DNA from: DAISJI01 sp964559835
GTDB lineage: Bacteria; Acidobacteriota; Terriglobia; Terriglobales; Acidobacteriaceae
Assembly: GCA_964559835.1 (NCBI GenBank)
Contig: CAZLJE010000007.1
Span: 62,001-126,000 of the forward strand
Length of the DNA: 64,000 nt
Direction: 5' to 3'
In this document: piece by piece, positions 52,427 through 60,783 of the stretch
Numbering within the stretch: the first letter of the stretch is position 1
Layout of the letters: each line of letters opens with the position of its first letter
Position numbers and translations under genes: made by a program
Notes under the pieces: model-generated
The model's database searches: none
What the model saw: only the letters and a program-made list of their open reading frames with translations
Told to the model about the DNA's origin: nothing

Positions 52427-53845
52427 ATGGCACGACGTGTTCTTTTCTTTTTTTCGCTCGTAGCGGTCGCGGGCGTCTGGATCGCTTGTGGCGGTAGCAG
52501 CAGCACTCGCTCCACGACGCAACTCGCCACCACGACCGTCACCCTCAGCGACCCTGCAACGTGCTCCAGTTCTGCGTCCGGCCCTTACCTGCACGTCTTC
52601 GTCACCATCACGGACGTGCAGATCAATGCCAGTTCGACCGCCGGCGACAACGATCCCAACTGGATCGATCTCACGCCCAACCTCAAGTCAGCGCCGCAGC
52701 AGGTGGATTTGCTCGGCGTTGCCAACAATCAGTGCTTCCTGGCCAGTCTCGGTTCAACCACCGCTCTTCAACCCGGAACCTACCAGCAGATCCGCATCAT
52801 CCTTGCCGACAATACGACGACTGTTTCCAACAACGCCTGCCAGACCGCGGGTGTTAACTGCGTCGTGCTGTCGAGCAACCCAACTTCTCCGCAAGCCCTG
52901 CTGCTTTCCAGCGAGTCGAAGACTGGTCTGAAGATCCCCTCCGGGCAGATCAGTGGCGGCCAGGGCTTCACCGTCGCCGCCGGACAAACCAAGGACCTCA
53001 ACATAGACTTCGACACGTGTAGTTCGATCGTCGTACTAGGCAACGGACAATTTCGCCTGAAGCCCGTGCTGCACGCGGGCGAAGTCAGCCTGACGACTTC
53101 CTCGATCAACGGCAAACTCGTCGACAAGGCGACGGGGCAGGCGATCAGCGGCGGCAAGGCGATCGTCGCGCTCGAGCAGAAGGACGCCGCCGGTATCGAC
53201 CGCGTCGTAATGCAGACCACGCCAGATGCGACCGGGGCTTTCAACTTCTGCCCGGTGCCCGCGGGAACGTACGACGTCGTTGCCGTAGCGACGAGCGGAG
53301 CGAACGTCTCCTTCGCCGCGACCCTCACTACCGGTGTGCAGCCTGGTAACGCGCTCGGCAACGTGCAGATGATCGCCGTCACCGGAACGAGCACCGCGCC
53401 CGCGACTATCACGGGAACGGTCACGAGCGCGAACGCATCCGCGCAGGGTACCGTCATCGACGCGTCCCTGAGTGCGTTACAGCAGACCGGCGGCGCCAAT
53501 TCGCTGACGTTCACCGTTCCGGTCGGCACGCAGTCCGCGACCTTGGCCGTGACTACGGCGAAGCCCTCGTCCTGCACCGGCACGACCTGCCCGGCGTTCA
53601 CGGCGGATTTCACCATGACCGTTCCGGCGGCAAATGCGACCACCGGAGCGTTCGCTAGTTCGGGAACCACCTACACGGCGGGCGCGGCGGGAACCGCAAC
53701 CTACAACGTGGAGGCTCAGGCGTTCGTCCCGCAATCCGGCGGCACGACCGATTGCTCTCCCAATAAGATCACGAGCGCTGCCGTCAGCGTGACGGCGGGT
53801 ACGTCCACCGCGGTCCCGCCGATCTCGTTCGTCGGATGCCAGTAA
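52427..53845 (+). CDS. DUF4382 lipoprotein
   Basis: 472 residues from ATG 52427. Signal peptide with lipobox IACGG. DUF4382 follows: TTVTLSDPATCSSSASGPYLHVFVTITDVQINAS, and LQPGTYQQIRIIL. Then a carboxypeptidase-regulatory-like domain (SINGKLVDKATGQAISGGKAIVALEQ, FNFCPVPAGTYDVVAVATSG) and a Thr/Ala/Ser-rich C-terminal part. Exported, probably cell-surface; function unknown. Confidence 0.88.
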   Translation: MARRVLFFFSLVAVAGVWIACGGSSSTRSTTQLATTTVTLSDPATCSSSASGPYLHVFVTITDVQINASSTAGDNDPNWIDLTPNLKSAPQQVDLLGVANNQCFLASLGSTTALQPGTYQQIRIILADNTTTVSNNACQTAGVNCVVLSSNPTSPQALLLSSESKTGLKIPSGQISGGQGFTVAAGQTKDLNIDFDTCSSIVVLGNGQFRLKPVLHAGEVSLTTSSINGKLVDKATGQAISGGKAIVALEQKDAAGIDRVVMQTTPDATGAFNFCPVPAGTYDVVAVATSGANVSFAATLTTGVQPGNALGNVQMIAVTGTSTAPATITGTVTSANASAQGTVIDASLSALQQTGGANSLTFTVPVGTQSATLAVTTAKPSSCTGTTCPAFTADFTMTVPAANATTGAFASSGTTYTAGAAGTATYNVEAQAFVPQSGGTTDCSPNKITSAAVSVTAGTSTAVPPISFVGCQ

Positions 53846-53877
53846 CGTAATTTGGTGATCGAGTGAGTGGGTGATTG

Positions 53878-53908
53878 AAAAGGGCCGGTCATCGTGACCG
53901 GCCCTTTT
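53878..53908. terminator. Bidirectional rho-independent terminator
   Basis: AAAAGGGCCGGTCA and TGACCGGCCCTTTT are perfect complements (14 bp) around a three-base loop, with A-run and T-run on the two sides. Located between the convergent DUF4382 and FmdB genes, so it can serve both. Confidence 0.92.
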
Positions 53909-53950
53909 ATTTCCTGCCGTTCCGAGCGAGGACGGGGAGAACCTTTTGTT

Positions 53951-54253
53951 TTATTTCGTGTCGGAGCCCTTCTTTTCGGTCTTCTTTTCGGTCTTGGTCT
54001 CCGTCTTCTTCTCTGATCCGCTCTCCGCCTTCACCTCGGTCTTGGTGTCGGTCTTTGGCGCCGAGGCTTTCTTCGCGTAATCGGTCACGTACCAGCCGGA
54101 ACCTTTGAACTGCACGGCGGGCGCCGACATCAGTTGCTCCACGGACTTTTTCGCCCGGCAATCGGGACAGTCAGTCGGGTGCGGGTCGCTCAACCTTTGC
54201 ATCCGCTCAAAGCGGTGGCCGCATTTCTTGCATTGATATTCGTAAATAGGCAT
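53951..54253 (-). CDS. FmdB-type zinc-ribbon protein with charged repeat tail
   Basis: 100 residues. MPIYEYQCKKCGHRFERMQ, then DCPDCRAKKSVEQLMSAPAVQFKGSGWYVTDYA is the standard FmdB/CxxC zinc ribbon with two CxxC pairs. The last 35 residues are low-complexity Lys/Thr/Glu (KTETKTEKKTEKK). The upstream frame to 54478 is not used. Possibly regulatory; function unknown in general. Confidence 0.9.
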   Translation of the reverse strand: MPIYEYQCKKCGHRFERMQRLSDPHPTDCPDCRAKKSVEQLMSAPAVQFKGSGWYVTDYAKKASAPKTDTKTEVKAESGSEKKTETKTEKKTEKKGSDTK

Positions 54254-54283
54254 GGAATGTGTTGGCTTGATTCTACACCGGAA

Positions 54284-54304
54284 CATCGGCGTCTCGCCGG
54301 TCAC
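54284..54304 (-). repeat. Dispersed 21-bp repeat, copy 4 (inverted)
   Basis: CATCGGCGTCTCGCCGGTCAC on the plus strand is the reverse complement of copy 3 with its trailing G. It sits in the divergent gap between fmdB and rsmI. Confidence 0.85.
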
Positions 54305-54344
54305 GTCCGATCCCGATGTTCCCGCATCCTGTAAACTTCCGATA

Positions 54345-55202
54345 ATGGATCCCAAGAAGTCGCTGCCGCCCGGACCCGCGCTGTACGTCGTCGGCACGCC
54401 CATCGGCAACCTGGAGGACATCACTCTCCGCGCGCTGCGCGTCCTCGAGCAGGTGGACATGATCGCCTGCGAGGACACCCGCCAGACGCAGAAGCTCCTT
54501 GAGCACTACGCCATCCATACGCGCACCGTCAGCTATCACGAGCATAACGAGTTGACCCGCGCCGCCGAACTCATCGTGGACCTCGAGGGCGGCGCACGTA
54601 TCGCCATCGTTACCGACGCGGGCACGCCCGGTATCTCCGACCCAGGCTACCGGCTGATCACGCTCGCCGTCCGGCACCAGGTCCCGGTCATCCCGATCCC
54701 AGGACCGTCGGCGTTCGTGACCGCGCTGGTCGCGAGCGGCCTGCCCACTGATTCCTTTCGCTTCGGCGGGTTCCTTCCCGCCAAACAGGGACAGCGCCGC
54801 ACCGTCCTCGAAAGCCTGCGCACCATCCAGAAGACCGCCATCTTTTACGAGGCGCCGCACCGCATCGAAGAAACGCTCGCCGACATCGTCGCCGTCCTCG
54901 GCCCGGCGCGCCACGTGGTCATCGCGCGCGAGGTGACCAAGATCCATGAGGAATTCCTCCGCGGCCGCGCCGACCAGTTGCTCGAACAAGTCCGTGCGCA
55001 TCCGTTAAAGGGCGAGATCACGCTGCTCATCGCGAAAGTCGAAGAAATGGAGCAACCGCAGCAGGCCAGCGTCGCCGAACGGGTGCAGCAGGTGATGGAA
55101 TCCGAATCGATCGACGAAAAAGCCGCGCTGAAAAGGGTCGCGAAGGAGCTAGGTCTGTCGAAGAGCGACGCCTATCGCGAATTGCAACGCGCAAAAAAAT
55201 AG
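54345..55202 (+). CDS. rsmI: 16S rRNA (cytidine-1402-2'-O)-methyltransferase
   Basis: 285 residues from ATG 54345. LYVVGTPIGNLEDITLRAL, IACEDTRQTQKLLEHY, VTDAGTPGISDPGYRLI, VIPIPGPSAFVTALVASGLPTD and FYEAPHRIEETL are the tetrapyrrole-methylase fold motifs of RsmI. It methylates the ribose of C1402 in the ribosomal P site. The upstream in-frame extension translates the dispersed repeat and is rejected. It ends two bases before the convergent TonB-like gene. Confidence 0.95.
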   Translation: MDPKKSLPPGPALYVVGTPIGNLEDITLRALRVLEQVDMIACEDTRQTQKLLEHYAIHTRTVSYHEHNELTRAAELIVDLEGGARIAIVTDAGTPGISDPGYRLITLAVRHQVPVIPIPGPSAFVTALVASGLPTDSFRFGGFLPAKQGQRRTVLESLRTIQKTAIFYEAPHRIEETLADIVAVLGPARHVVIAREVTKIHEEFLRGRADQLLEQVRAHPLKGEITLLIAKVEEMEQPQQASVAERVQQVMESESIDEKAALKRVAKELGLSKSDAYRELQRAKK

Positions 55203-55204
55203 TT

Positions 55205-56479
55205 TTACTGCACATGAAACTCCACCTCGGCCCGGTACGGCCGTGGCTGGCCGTTTTCCATCACCGGCGCGAAATGCCATTTATTCAGCGCCTTCATGCA
55301 ATAGGTGAAAAGACCCGTTGGGCCGTCTCCGGCAATCATCTCGATGACTTTGCCGTCCGCATCAACAGCGATCAGTACTTTAGAGGTGCTGCCCGACGGC
55401 GCAGCGCCGGAAGGAAAGCTCGGTTCGACGATATCGGCCGCGAGTTGGCGGACTTCTTTATCCGTCAGAATAGCAGCGGGTCCCCAAGCCCGGGTATCGA
55501 GCGCGAAATTCAGAATGCCCTCCGCCTGCACCGCCACTCCCTCTTTCGTAGGAGGCGTGAATTTCCAGCGCATAATCTGCCGTCGTGCGGAATCGTTCGC
55601 TCGTTCATTATCGGAGCGTACGACCACCGTTTCGCGGACATGCCCGTCGCGGTCGACGGACACGAAATAACTGGCTCTCCCTTTGGTGCTCCCATCGAGA
55701 ACTTGCGGCCAGACGATCTGCGGCGGCGTGGGCAGCAGGGCGCGAAGTTCGGCTTCCGAAAACAGAACGGTTCGCAGCCGCTCGTTCGCCGGTGTCGGTT
55801 GTTTGATCACAAATAGGTCCGGATCCGCACGCTCGACCAAGCTCAGGAGCGTGATCCGCGCTATGTAGGAAACGCCTATCTCGGGCGTTGTGATGATTTC
55901 ACGTGCGACATTCCGGCCGAAGAACATGCGGTAATCCGTGAACTGAACGGGACGGCCGGGCACGTTAGCGATTTCCCGCAGGCCGCTCTGTCCCTTGCGG
56001 CACAAATTGATTTTGCCGGATTGCGCGGCTCCAAAACACACCACGCCGGAGTCATTCGCCGCGCCATTCGCTTTTGTGTACGCTCGGTCTGCAGGGCCCA
56101 TGGTGGCCAGCAGCGCGTCGGGATCGGTCATTGCCGTGATCAACGTCTCAATCGGCAGCGGCACGTAGTCGTCTGAGTGTTCGTCGTAAACATCCGCTCC
56201 GTTCACGATCAGAGTCTGGCTGAAATCCGACGACTTGATTTCGCGACGCCACTTCGTCCCATTCACCCAATGCATTTCGACGGTGGTGGGATTCTGCGGA
56301 TCGTCTGTGTCGGTGATTGTGGCCTGCAGGTCAAAAGCCGGACTGCCGGGCGCCGTCAAACTCGGCTGTACGATCGCGACCTTGGAAACCTTTGGTTCTC
56401 TGGCTGGCTCCTGCGGTCCTGCCCATACTCCGGCAGCAAATAATGATGCGGAGAACGCGAACGTTAATAGAACGAACAT
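55205..56479 (-). CDS. TonB C-terminal-domain secreted protein
   Basis: 424 residues with a signal peptide (FVLLTFAFSASLFAAGVWAG). The first half lacks a family I recognise. The second half has two TonB-C-like domains, one around GRASYFVSVDRDGHVRETVVVRSDNERANDSARRQIMRWKFTPP and one at the end, KVLIAVDADGKVIEMIAGDG and KALNKWHFAPVMENGQP. No N-terminal transmembrane anchor or proline-rich spacer, so it is not a classical energy transducer. Probably periplasmic; role unknown. Confidence 0.75.
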   Translation of the reverse strand: MFVLLTFAFSASLFAAGVWAGPQEPAREPKVSKVAIVQPSLTAPGSPAFDLQATITDTDDPQNPTTVEMHWVNGTKWRREIKSSDFSQTLIVNGADVYDEHSDDYVPLPIETLITAMTDPDALLATMGPADRAYTKANGAANDSGVVCFGAAQSGKINLCRKGQSGLREIANVPGRPVQFTDYRMFFGRNVAREIITTPEIGVSYIARITLLSLVERADPDLFVIKQPTPANERLRTVLFSEAELRALLPTPPQIVWPQVLDGSTKGRASYFVSVDRDGHVRETVVVRSDNERANDSARRQIMRWKFTPPTKEGVAVQAEGILNFALDTRAWGPAAILTDKEVRQLAADIVEPSFPSGAAPSGSTSKVLIAVDADGKVIEMIAGDGPTGLFTYCMKALNKWHFAPVMENGQPRPYRAEVEFHVQ

Positions 56480-56557
56480 GCACGTTATTATCGGGTACCG
56501 AGAGGCCGACGGGAACGTCTATTTTTGACTCAAGACGTGCGAAGCCATCAACAAAGT

Positions 56558-57280
56558 TCACTTACTAACATCGAAGTCGATGGTCGTTCCCGCCACTACC
56601 TTTTGTCCCGGCTGGATGGATTGCCGCACGATCACACTTGGGCCGACGCTCGCAGGCTGGGTGGGATCGTTAGACGCGCGCACCAGCCCGACCTTAAGTC
56701 CCGCTTCCTGTAGCAGCTTGATCACGTCGGCGAGCGGGCGCCCGACGAAGCTTGGCATGACATACGCCGGGGTCGCTGGTGGCGCGGCGAACAGCAGGTT
56801 CACCTTCGGCGACGCGACGCCCTCGGCCGCTGCCGGTGGGCTTTGTGAGATGACCTGGTCCGATGGCTGGTCCGGCAGCTGCGCGTACGCGCTCTCGCCG
56901 GGTTCGAGGCCGCGGCGGCGCAGGTTGATCTCCGCCGACCGTGTGCTGTCGCCGACGAGGTCGGGGATGACGACGTGTTGCGCCCCCAGGCTCTCAGCCA
57001 GCCGTACGCGCCATCCCCGACGGACCTTCTCCCCCGCTGCCGGCAATTGCGACAGGATGCGTCCTTCGGGAACTTCGATCGAGTAAAAGCGGTTCTCGAC
57101 GTCGATGAGCAATCCGTTCTGCAGCGCAATGCGCTCAGCCTGCGAAGGTGTCAGCCCGACGAGTTTGGGGACGACCACCTCGCGACCGTGGATGGCGATG
57201 CGCATGGCGGTCAGCGCCGAAGCCATCGCCACGATGACCAGCACCAGCCCGAGCAGAACAAATCGGAAGAATGCGCGCAT
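56558..57280 (-). CDS. Membrane-anchored three-PASTA-domain protein
   Basis: 240 residues. An N-terminal transmembrane helix (FVLLGLVLVIVAMASALTAM) then three PASTA repeats beginning VVVPKLVGLTPSQAERIAL, VVIPDLVGDSTRSAEINL and YVMPSFVGRPLADVIKLL, each followed by the usual GL and VI..QSP segments. PASTA domains bind cell-wall peptidoglycan fragments. No kinase or penicillin-binding domain is attached, so it is a stand-alone PASTA protein, a form common in Acidobacteriota. Confidence 0.9.
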   Translation of the reverse strand: MRAFFRFVLLGLVLVIVAMASALTAMRIAIHGREVVVPKLVGLTPSQAERIALQNGLLIDVENRFYSIEVPEGRILSQLPAAGEKVRRGWRVRLAESLGAQHVVIPDLVGDSTRSAEINLRRRGLEPGESAYAQLPDQPSDQVISQSPPAAAEGVASPKVNLLFAAPPATPAYVMPSFVGRPLADVIKLLQEAGLKVGLVRASNDPTQPASVGPSVIVRQSIQPGQKVVAGTTIDFDVSK

Positions 57281-57286
57281 GAAAAC

Positions 57287-57412
57287 AGTCGCCAGCCGTC
57301 ACTCACCAGTTCGTCACGTCCGTACGCGCGAACGAAGAGGACTGGATTGGTGACGATAGCAGAATCATACCGCCACAACACGCGACTGGCGACTGATGAC
57401 GGCGACTACTGT
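57287..57412. repeat. Inverted word array (CGACTGGCGACTG family)
   Basis: Left arm 57287-57325 (CAGTCGCCAGCCGTCACTCA) and right arm 57383-57412 (CGACTGGCGACTGATGACGG) face each other around 57 bases, between the PASTA start and the end of the next minus-strand gene, whose stop lies in the right arm. Confidence 0.65.
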
Positions 57413-57795
57413 TGCGGAGGGTTCGACGGCTCCGTCTTCCTCTCGACCTTTGCGCTGCCTTTATGGACGCCTTTCTTCACCCCGTGACCGGCCTTCTTGG
57501 TCTCGGTCGCAGTGCCTTGCGCGACGTCCTTCGCGGCGCGTCCCGTGCCCTCACCGATCGACTTGCCGGCTTCGACCGGATGTCCGGTCTTCACGTCGTG
57601 CCCGGCGGCCTTGGCGCCGCGGCCCAAGTCGCCACCCGAGGATTTGGCTTTATTGCCTGCGTGGTGCTTTTTCACCGGACGCACCGCGCCCGGTTCGTTC
57701 GGGTTCTGCTGCGTGCCCGAAGGTGTTGTCGCCTGTGCCATGGCGAACGTGCCCAGCATCAGCACAAGCCCAGCCTGGATCATCCAACGTTTCAT
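57406..57795 (-). CDS. Secreted lysine/histidine/glycine-rich protein
   Basis: 129 residues: signal peptide MKRWMIQAGLVLMLGTFAMAQ, then a hydrophilic, cysteine-free mature part rich in Lys, Gly, Ala, Thr and His (KKHHAGNKAKSSGGDLG, GHDVKTGHPVEAGKS, GHGVKKGVHKGSAKV). The composition with repeated G-x-x-x-K/A words recalls LEA-like hydrophilins. I cannot assign a family. Confidence 0.6.
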   Translation of the reverse strand: MKRWMIQAGLVLMLGTFAMAQATTPSGTQQNPNEPGAVRPVKKHHAGNKAKSSGGDLGRGAKAAGHDVKTGHPVEAGKSIGEGTGRAAKDVAQGTATETKKAGHGVKKGVHKGSAKVERKTEPSNPPQQ

Positions 57796-57874
57796 TCACT
57801 TTCTCCTATGGACCGTTGAATACTTGGATGCAGCAAAGCAGCAGCGCGGCTAAGCCGATGTATGTCCCGCCGGT

Positions 57875-58318
57875 CTAGGCCATCCGATCAGCCAGGATGG
57901 CCTTTACCTCGTCCGAAGCCTGGAACATGCCGTGCACCGTCAATGATTCGACGGCTTCGTTCGCCAGCTCCGGTGTGACGTCGTTCGCGAACCGGACCAT
58001 GCCGACGGCCGTGATCCGCAACCGTTCGCCCCGGTCGCGCACGCGTTCCAGCAAGCGCCGGTTGAACAGCAGCACGCCGACCACGAGCGCATTCCGCGCA
58101 ATCGATTGCTGTACTTCGACCTGGTGCTTGTCGAGCTGCGAGCGGATCGCGGTGCGGATGAAGTCGGTGCGATTGGTGTAAGCGGCTTCGCGGACCAGCA
58201 AGTCGATCTTCCCGAGGTCCACCGCCCCTAGGTTGATGGTGATCTTCTCGGTGTTCGCCTTACCCGCGAGTGCTCCGATGAACTGATCTGTCTTTGTCAA
58301 ATTCCAGCCTCTTACCAT
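57875..58318 (-). CDS. Ribbon-helix-helix (CopG-like) regulator
   Basis: 147 residues. The segment KITINLGAVDLGKIDLLVREAAYTNRTDFIRTAIRSQLDKH is a ribbon-helix-helix motif: a strand followed by two helices with the NRTDFIRTAIR signature. The remaining 90 residues form a strand-helix domain (VVGVLLFNRRLLERVRDRGERL) of unknown ligand. It probably acts as a transcription factor; no partner toxin or operator is evident. Confidence 0.8.
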   Translation of the reverse strand: MVRGWNLTKTDQFIGALAGKANTEKITINLGAVDLGKIDLLVREAAYTNRTDFIRTAIRSQLDKHQVEVQQSIARNALVVGVLLFNRRLLERVRDRGERLRITAVGMVRFANDVTPELANEAVESLTVHGMFQASDEVKAILADRMA

Positions 58319-58399
58319 CCCGATGGATGTCAGATTTATATTCCGTCCATCACCTCCAACCCGTCAACAGAAAAACCATCCATGTGGATGGTTCTACCT

Positions 58400-58437
58400 T
58401 GAAACTTAAAACTCAGAACTTGGAACTTGGAACTGCT
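58400..58437 (+). repeat. Single word-array arm (AACTTGGAACT family)
   Basis: TTGAAACTTAAAACTCAGAA followed by CTTGGAACTTGGAACTGC: degenerate AACTTGG words immediately before the PBP1A stop codon on the minus strand. No facing arm is seen. Confidence 0.65.
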
Positions 58438-58438
58438 T

Positions 58439-60667
58439 TTAATGCGTTTCCCCGTCCCCGGGCCGGTAGTCAGGGGTATCGGTCTTCGTGACGACCTTGG
58501 GCAGGTCGGGAGGCGGGGCGAAGTCCTCGCTGGGATGGCCCAGGATGGCGACCTTCATGAAGTCCATCCACATGGGCAGGGCGGCCATGGCGCCGCTCTC
58601 TTTTGGCCCGAGCGTCTTCTTTTCGTCGTATCCGATCCAGACGCCGCAGGTGATCGATGGCGAGAACCCGACGAACCAGGCGTCGGTGAAATCGTTGGTC
58701 GTGCCGGTCTTGCCCGCAAGCGGGTGCCTGATGGTCGCGCCCGCTTTACCCGCAGTCCCGTGCAGCACGACCTCGCGCAGCATCAAGGTCATGATGCGCG
58801 CAGTGCGTGGCGAGATGACGTCATGCACGTCCGGATAGTCTTCCTCGAGCACGCGCCCTTCGTAATCGGTGACCTTGCGGATCATGCGCGGCGATACGCG
58901 CACGCCGTCGTTCGGGAACGTCGTGAAAGCCGACGTTTGTTCGGTCAACGTCAGGTCTGCGGAACCGAGGGCCAGCGGCAAGACCGGAGGCAGCGCGGAC
59001 GTGATGCCGAATTTCCGCGCGTAATCGATGACCGTCTGTACCGAAACGCGCTGCTCGACCTTGAGGGCCGGAATGTTGCGCGACTGCGCCAGCGCGCGCC
59101 GGTAGGTGATGTTGCCTTCGAACTTGCCGTCGTAATTGTGCGGCGAGTACGGGCCGGAGGCGGTCTGAAAGGTCACGGGTGCGTCGAGCACGATGTCGTC
59201 GGGCGTGGCGCCATCGGAATCGACAGCAGCGGTGTACACGTACGGCTTGAACGACGATCCGACTTGCCGCTGCGCCTGCGTGGCGCGATTGAACTTCGAC
59301 TCCTCGAAGTCGCGTCCGCCGACCATGGCCTTGATGTCGCCGGTGCCGTTGTCGAGCGCCAGCAGCGCGCCTTGCGCCCCGGAGTCCTGTTCCAGCGCGA
59401 CCTTTGCGCTTCCATCGGGCGCCAGTGAAACGACGCGCACGTACGCCAGGTCGCCGCGCGCGAGGATCTCGTCGGGCGCCTTGTGCTGGGTCCACGCCAT
59501 GTCGGCCGGAATAATCTGGGCGTGGTAACGGCCGAACTTTACGGTCGCATACGCCTTTGTCGCGTCGAGGACGAGCGCGTGCGTGTAGCTGCCGGGTGCG
59601 AGCGGCTCGTCCCAGTCGGGATGCGCGTACTTTTCGAGGTCCACGCCTTCCGCAACCAGATTATGCAGGTGCGCCTTCCAGCCATGACGGCGCTCGTAGG
59701 CCGCCAGTCCATCCAGCACGGCTTTGTTCGCGGCTTCCTGCAATTCGCGATTCAGCGTGGTGTAGACGCGCAGCCCGCCTTCGTGGACTTCTTCACTGCC
59801 GTACTTCTTTTCGAGATATCGCCGTATCTCCTCGGCGAAGTAGGGAGCCACGAAGTTCGGGTCGCTCTGGACGTGCAGCACGATGGGCATGTTCTTGGCG
59901 CGCACGGCCTGCTCGGCGGTGACCTTGCCGTCCTCGAGCATCGAGTTGATGACCAGGTTGCGACGGCGTAGCGCGCGCTCAGGATTGACGATGGGTGAGT
60001 ACGCGTTCGGCGCCTTGGGCAATGCCGCCAGTGTGGCGGCCTCTTCCAGCGTCAAGTCCTTTGCATGTTTACTGAAGTAGTATTGCGCGCCCGCCTCGAA
60101 GCCATACGCGCCGTGGCCGAGATAGATCTGGTTGGCGTAGAGGGTGAAGATCTGCGGCTTGGTGAAGCGCCGCTCGATCTGCATCGCCAGCATGATCTCC
60201 TGCACCTTGCGATGGAAATTGCGGTCGGGATTCAGGAACAGATTGCGCGAGAGCTGCATGGTCAGCGTGGAGCCGCCCTGCGCCCGGCTGCCGCTGCTGA
60301 CGTCGCGATACGCCGCCCCGAGCATGCGCCAGAAGTTAATGCCCCAGTGCTTCTCGAAATCCTTGTCTTCGATGGAGATGATGGCGTCGCGCAGGACCTT
60401 GGGAAAATCGTCGTAACCGACGATGATGCGCCGCTGCAGAGCGAACGAACCGATGACTCGCCCCTGATCGTCATAGAGTTCGGTAATCGTGCTGGGATGG
60501 TAGCGCTGGAGGTCAGTAACTTCAGGCAGGTCGGTCGAATAAACCAGCAGCAGGCCCGCGAATGCCCCGATCAGCGCCGCCGCGACCACCAGCAACGCGT
60601 AAACCAGCCGCCCAACGAACTTGTTGCTCTTCGCCGGGACGGCACGAAGCTGGGTGGTCGTAGCCAT
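58439..60667 (-). CDS. Penicillin-binding protein 1A (class A, bifunctional)
   Basis: 742 residues from ATG 60667; the upstream frame to 60733 is not used. An N-terminal transmembrane helix is followed by the GT51 domain with catalytic Glu in IISIEDKDFEKHWG, and GGSTLTMQLSRNLFL, KVQEIMLAMQIER. The transpeptidase domain has SxxK in GSSFKPYVYTAA, SRN in QSRNIPALK and KTGTTNDFTDAW. It polymerises and cross-links peptidoglycan. The stop lies next to a repeat arm. Confidence 0.94.
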   Translation of the reverse strand: MATTTQLRAVPAKSNKFVGRLVYALLVVAAALIGAFAGLLLVYSTDLPEVTDLQRYHPSTITELYDDQGRVIGSFALQRRIIVGYDDFPKVLRDAIISIEDKDFEKHWGINFWRMLGAAYRDVSSGSRAQGGSTLTMQLSRNLFLNPDRNFHRKVQEIMLAMQIERRFTKPQIFTLYANQIYLGHGAYGFEAGAQYYFSKHAKDLTLEEAATLAALPKAPNAYSPIVNPERALRRRNLVINSMLEDGKVTAEQAVRAKNMPIVLHVQSDPNFVAPYFAEEIRRYLEKKYGSEEVHEGGLRVYTTLNRELQEAANKAVLDGLAAYERRHGWKAHLHNLVAEGVDLEKYAHPDWDEPLAPGSYTHALVLDATKAYATVKFGRYHAQIIPADMAWTQHKAPDEILARGDLAYVRVVSLAPDGSAKVALEQDSGAQGALLALDNGTGDIKAMVGGRDFEESKFNRATQAQRQVGSSFKPYVYTAAVDSDGATPDDIVLDAPVTFQTASGPYSPHNYDGKFEGNITYRRALAQSRNIPALKVEQRVSVQTVIDYARKFGITSALPPVLPLALGSADLTLTEQTSAFTTFPNDGVRVSPRMIRKVTDYEGRVLEEDYPDVHDVISPRTARIMTLMLREVVLHGTAGKAGATIRHPLAGKTGTTNDFTDAWFVGFSPSITCGVWIGYDEKKTLGPKESGAMAALPMWMDFMKVAILGHPSEDFAPPPDLPKVVTKTDTPDYRPGDGETH

Positions 60668-60734
60668 GCGGGTGCTTGGGTTCAGGATAGCGCAAAAGAA
60701 GGCGCAAGGCGCTAGGCACAAAGGCAAAAGCAAC

Positions 60735-60756
60735 GGCGGGAGATTTCTCTCCCGCC
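60735..60756. terminator. Stem-loop between ctp-like and PBP1A genes
   Basis: GGCGGGAGA and TCTCCCGCC are perfect nine-base complements around TTTC. Plus-strand reading ends in CTTTAG, minus-strand in CGTTGCTTTTG, so it is at best a weak terminator. GGCGCAAGGCGCTAGGCAC and GTGCC words nearby suggest a word array around it. Confidence 0.55.
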
Positions 60757-60783
60757 TTTAGCCTTATACCTCGCGCCCTGTGC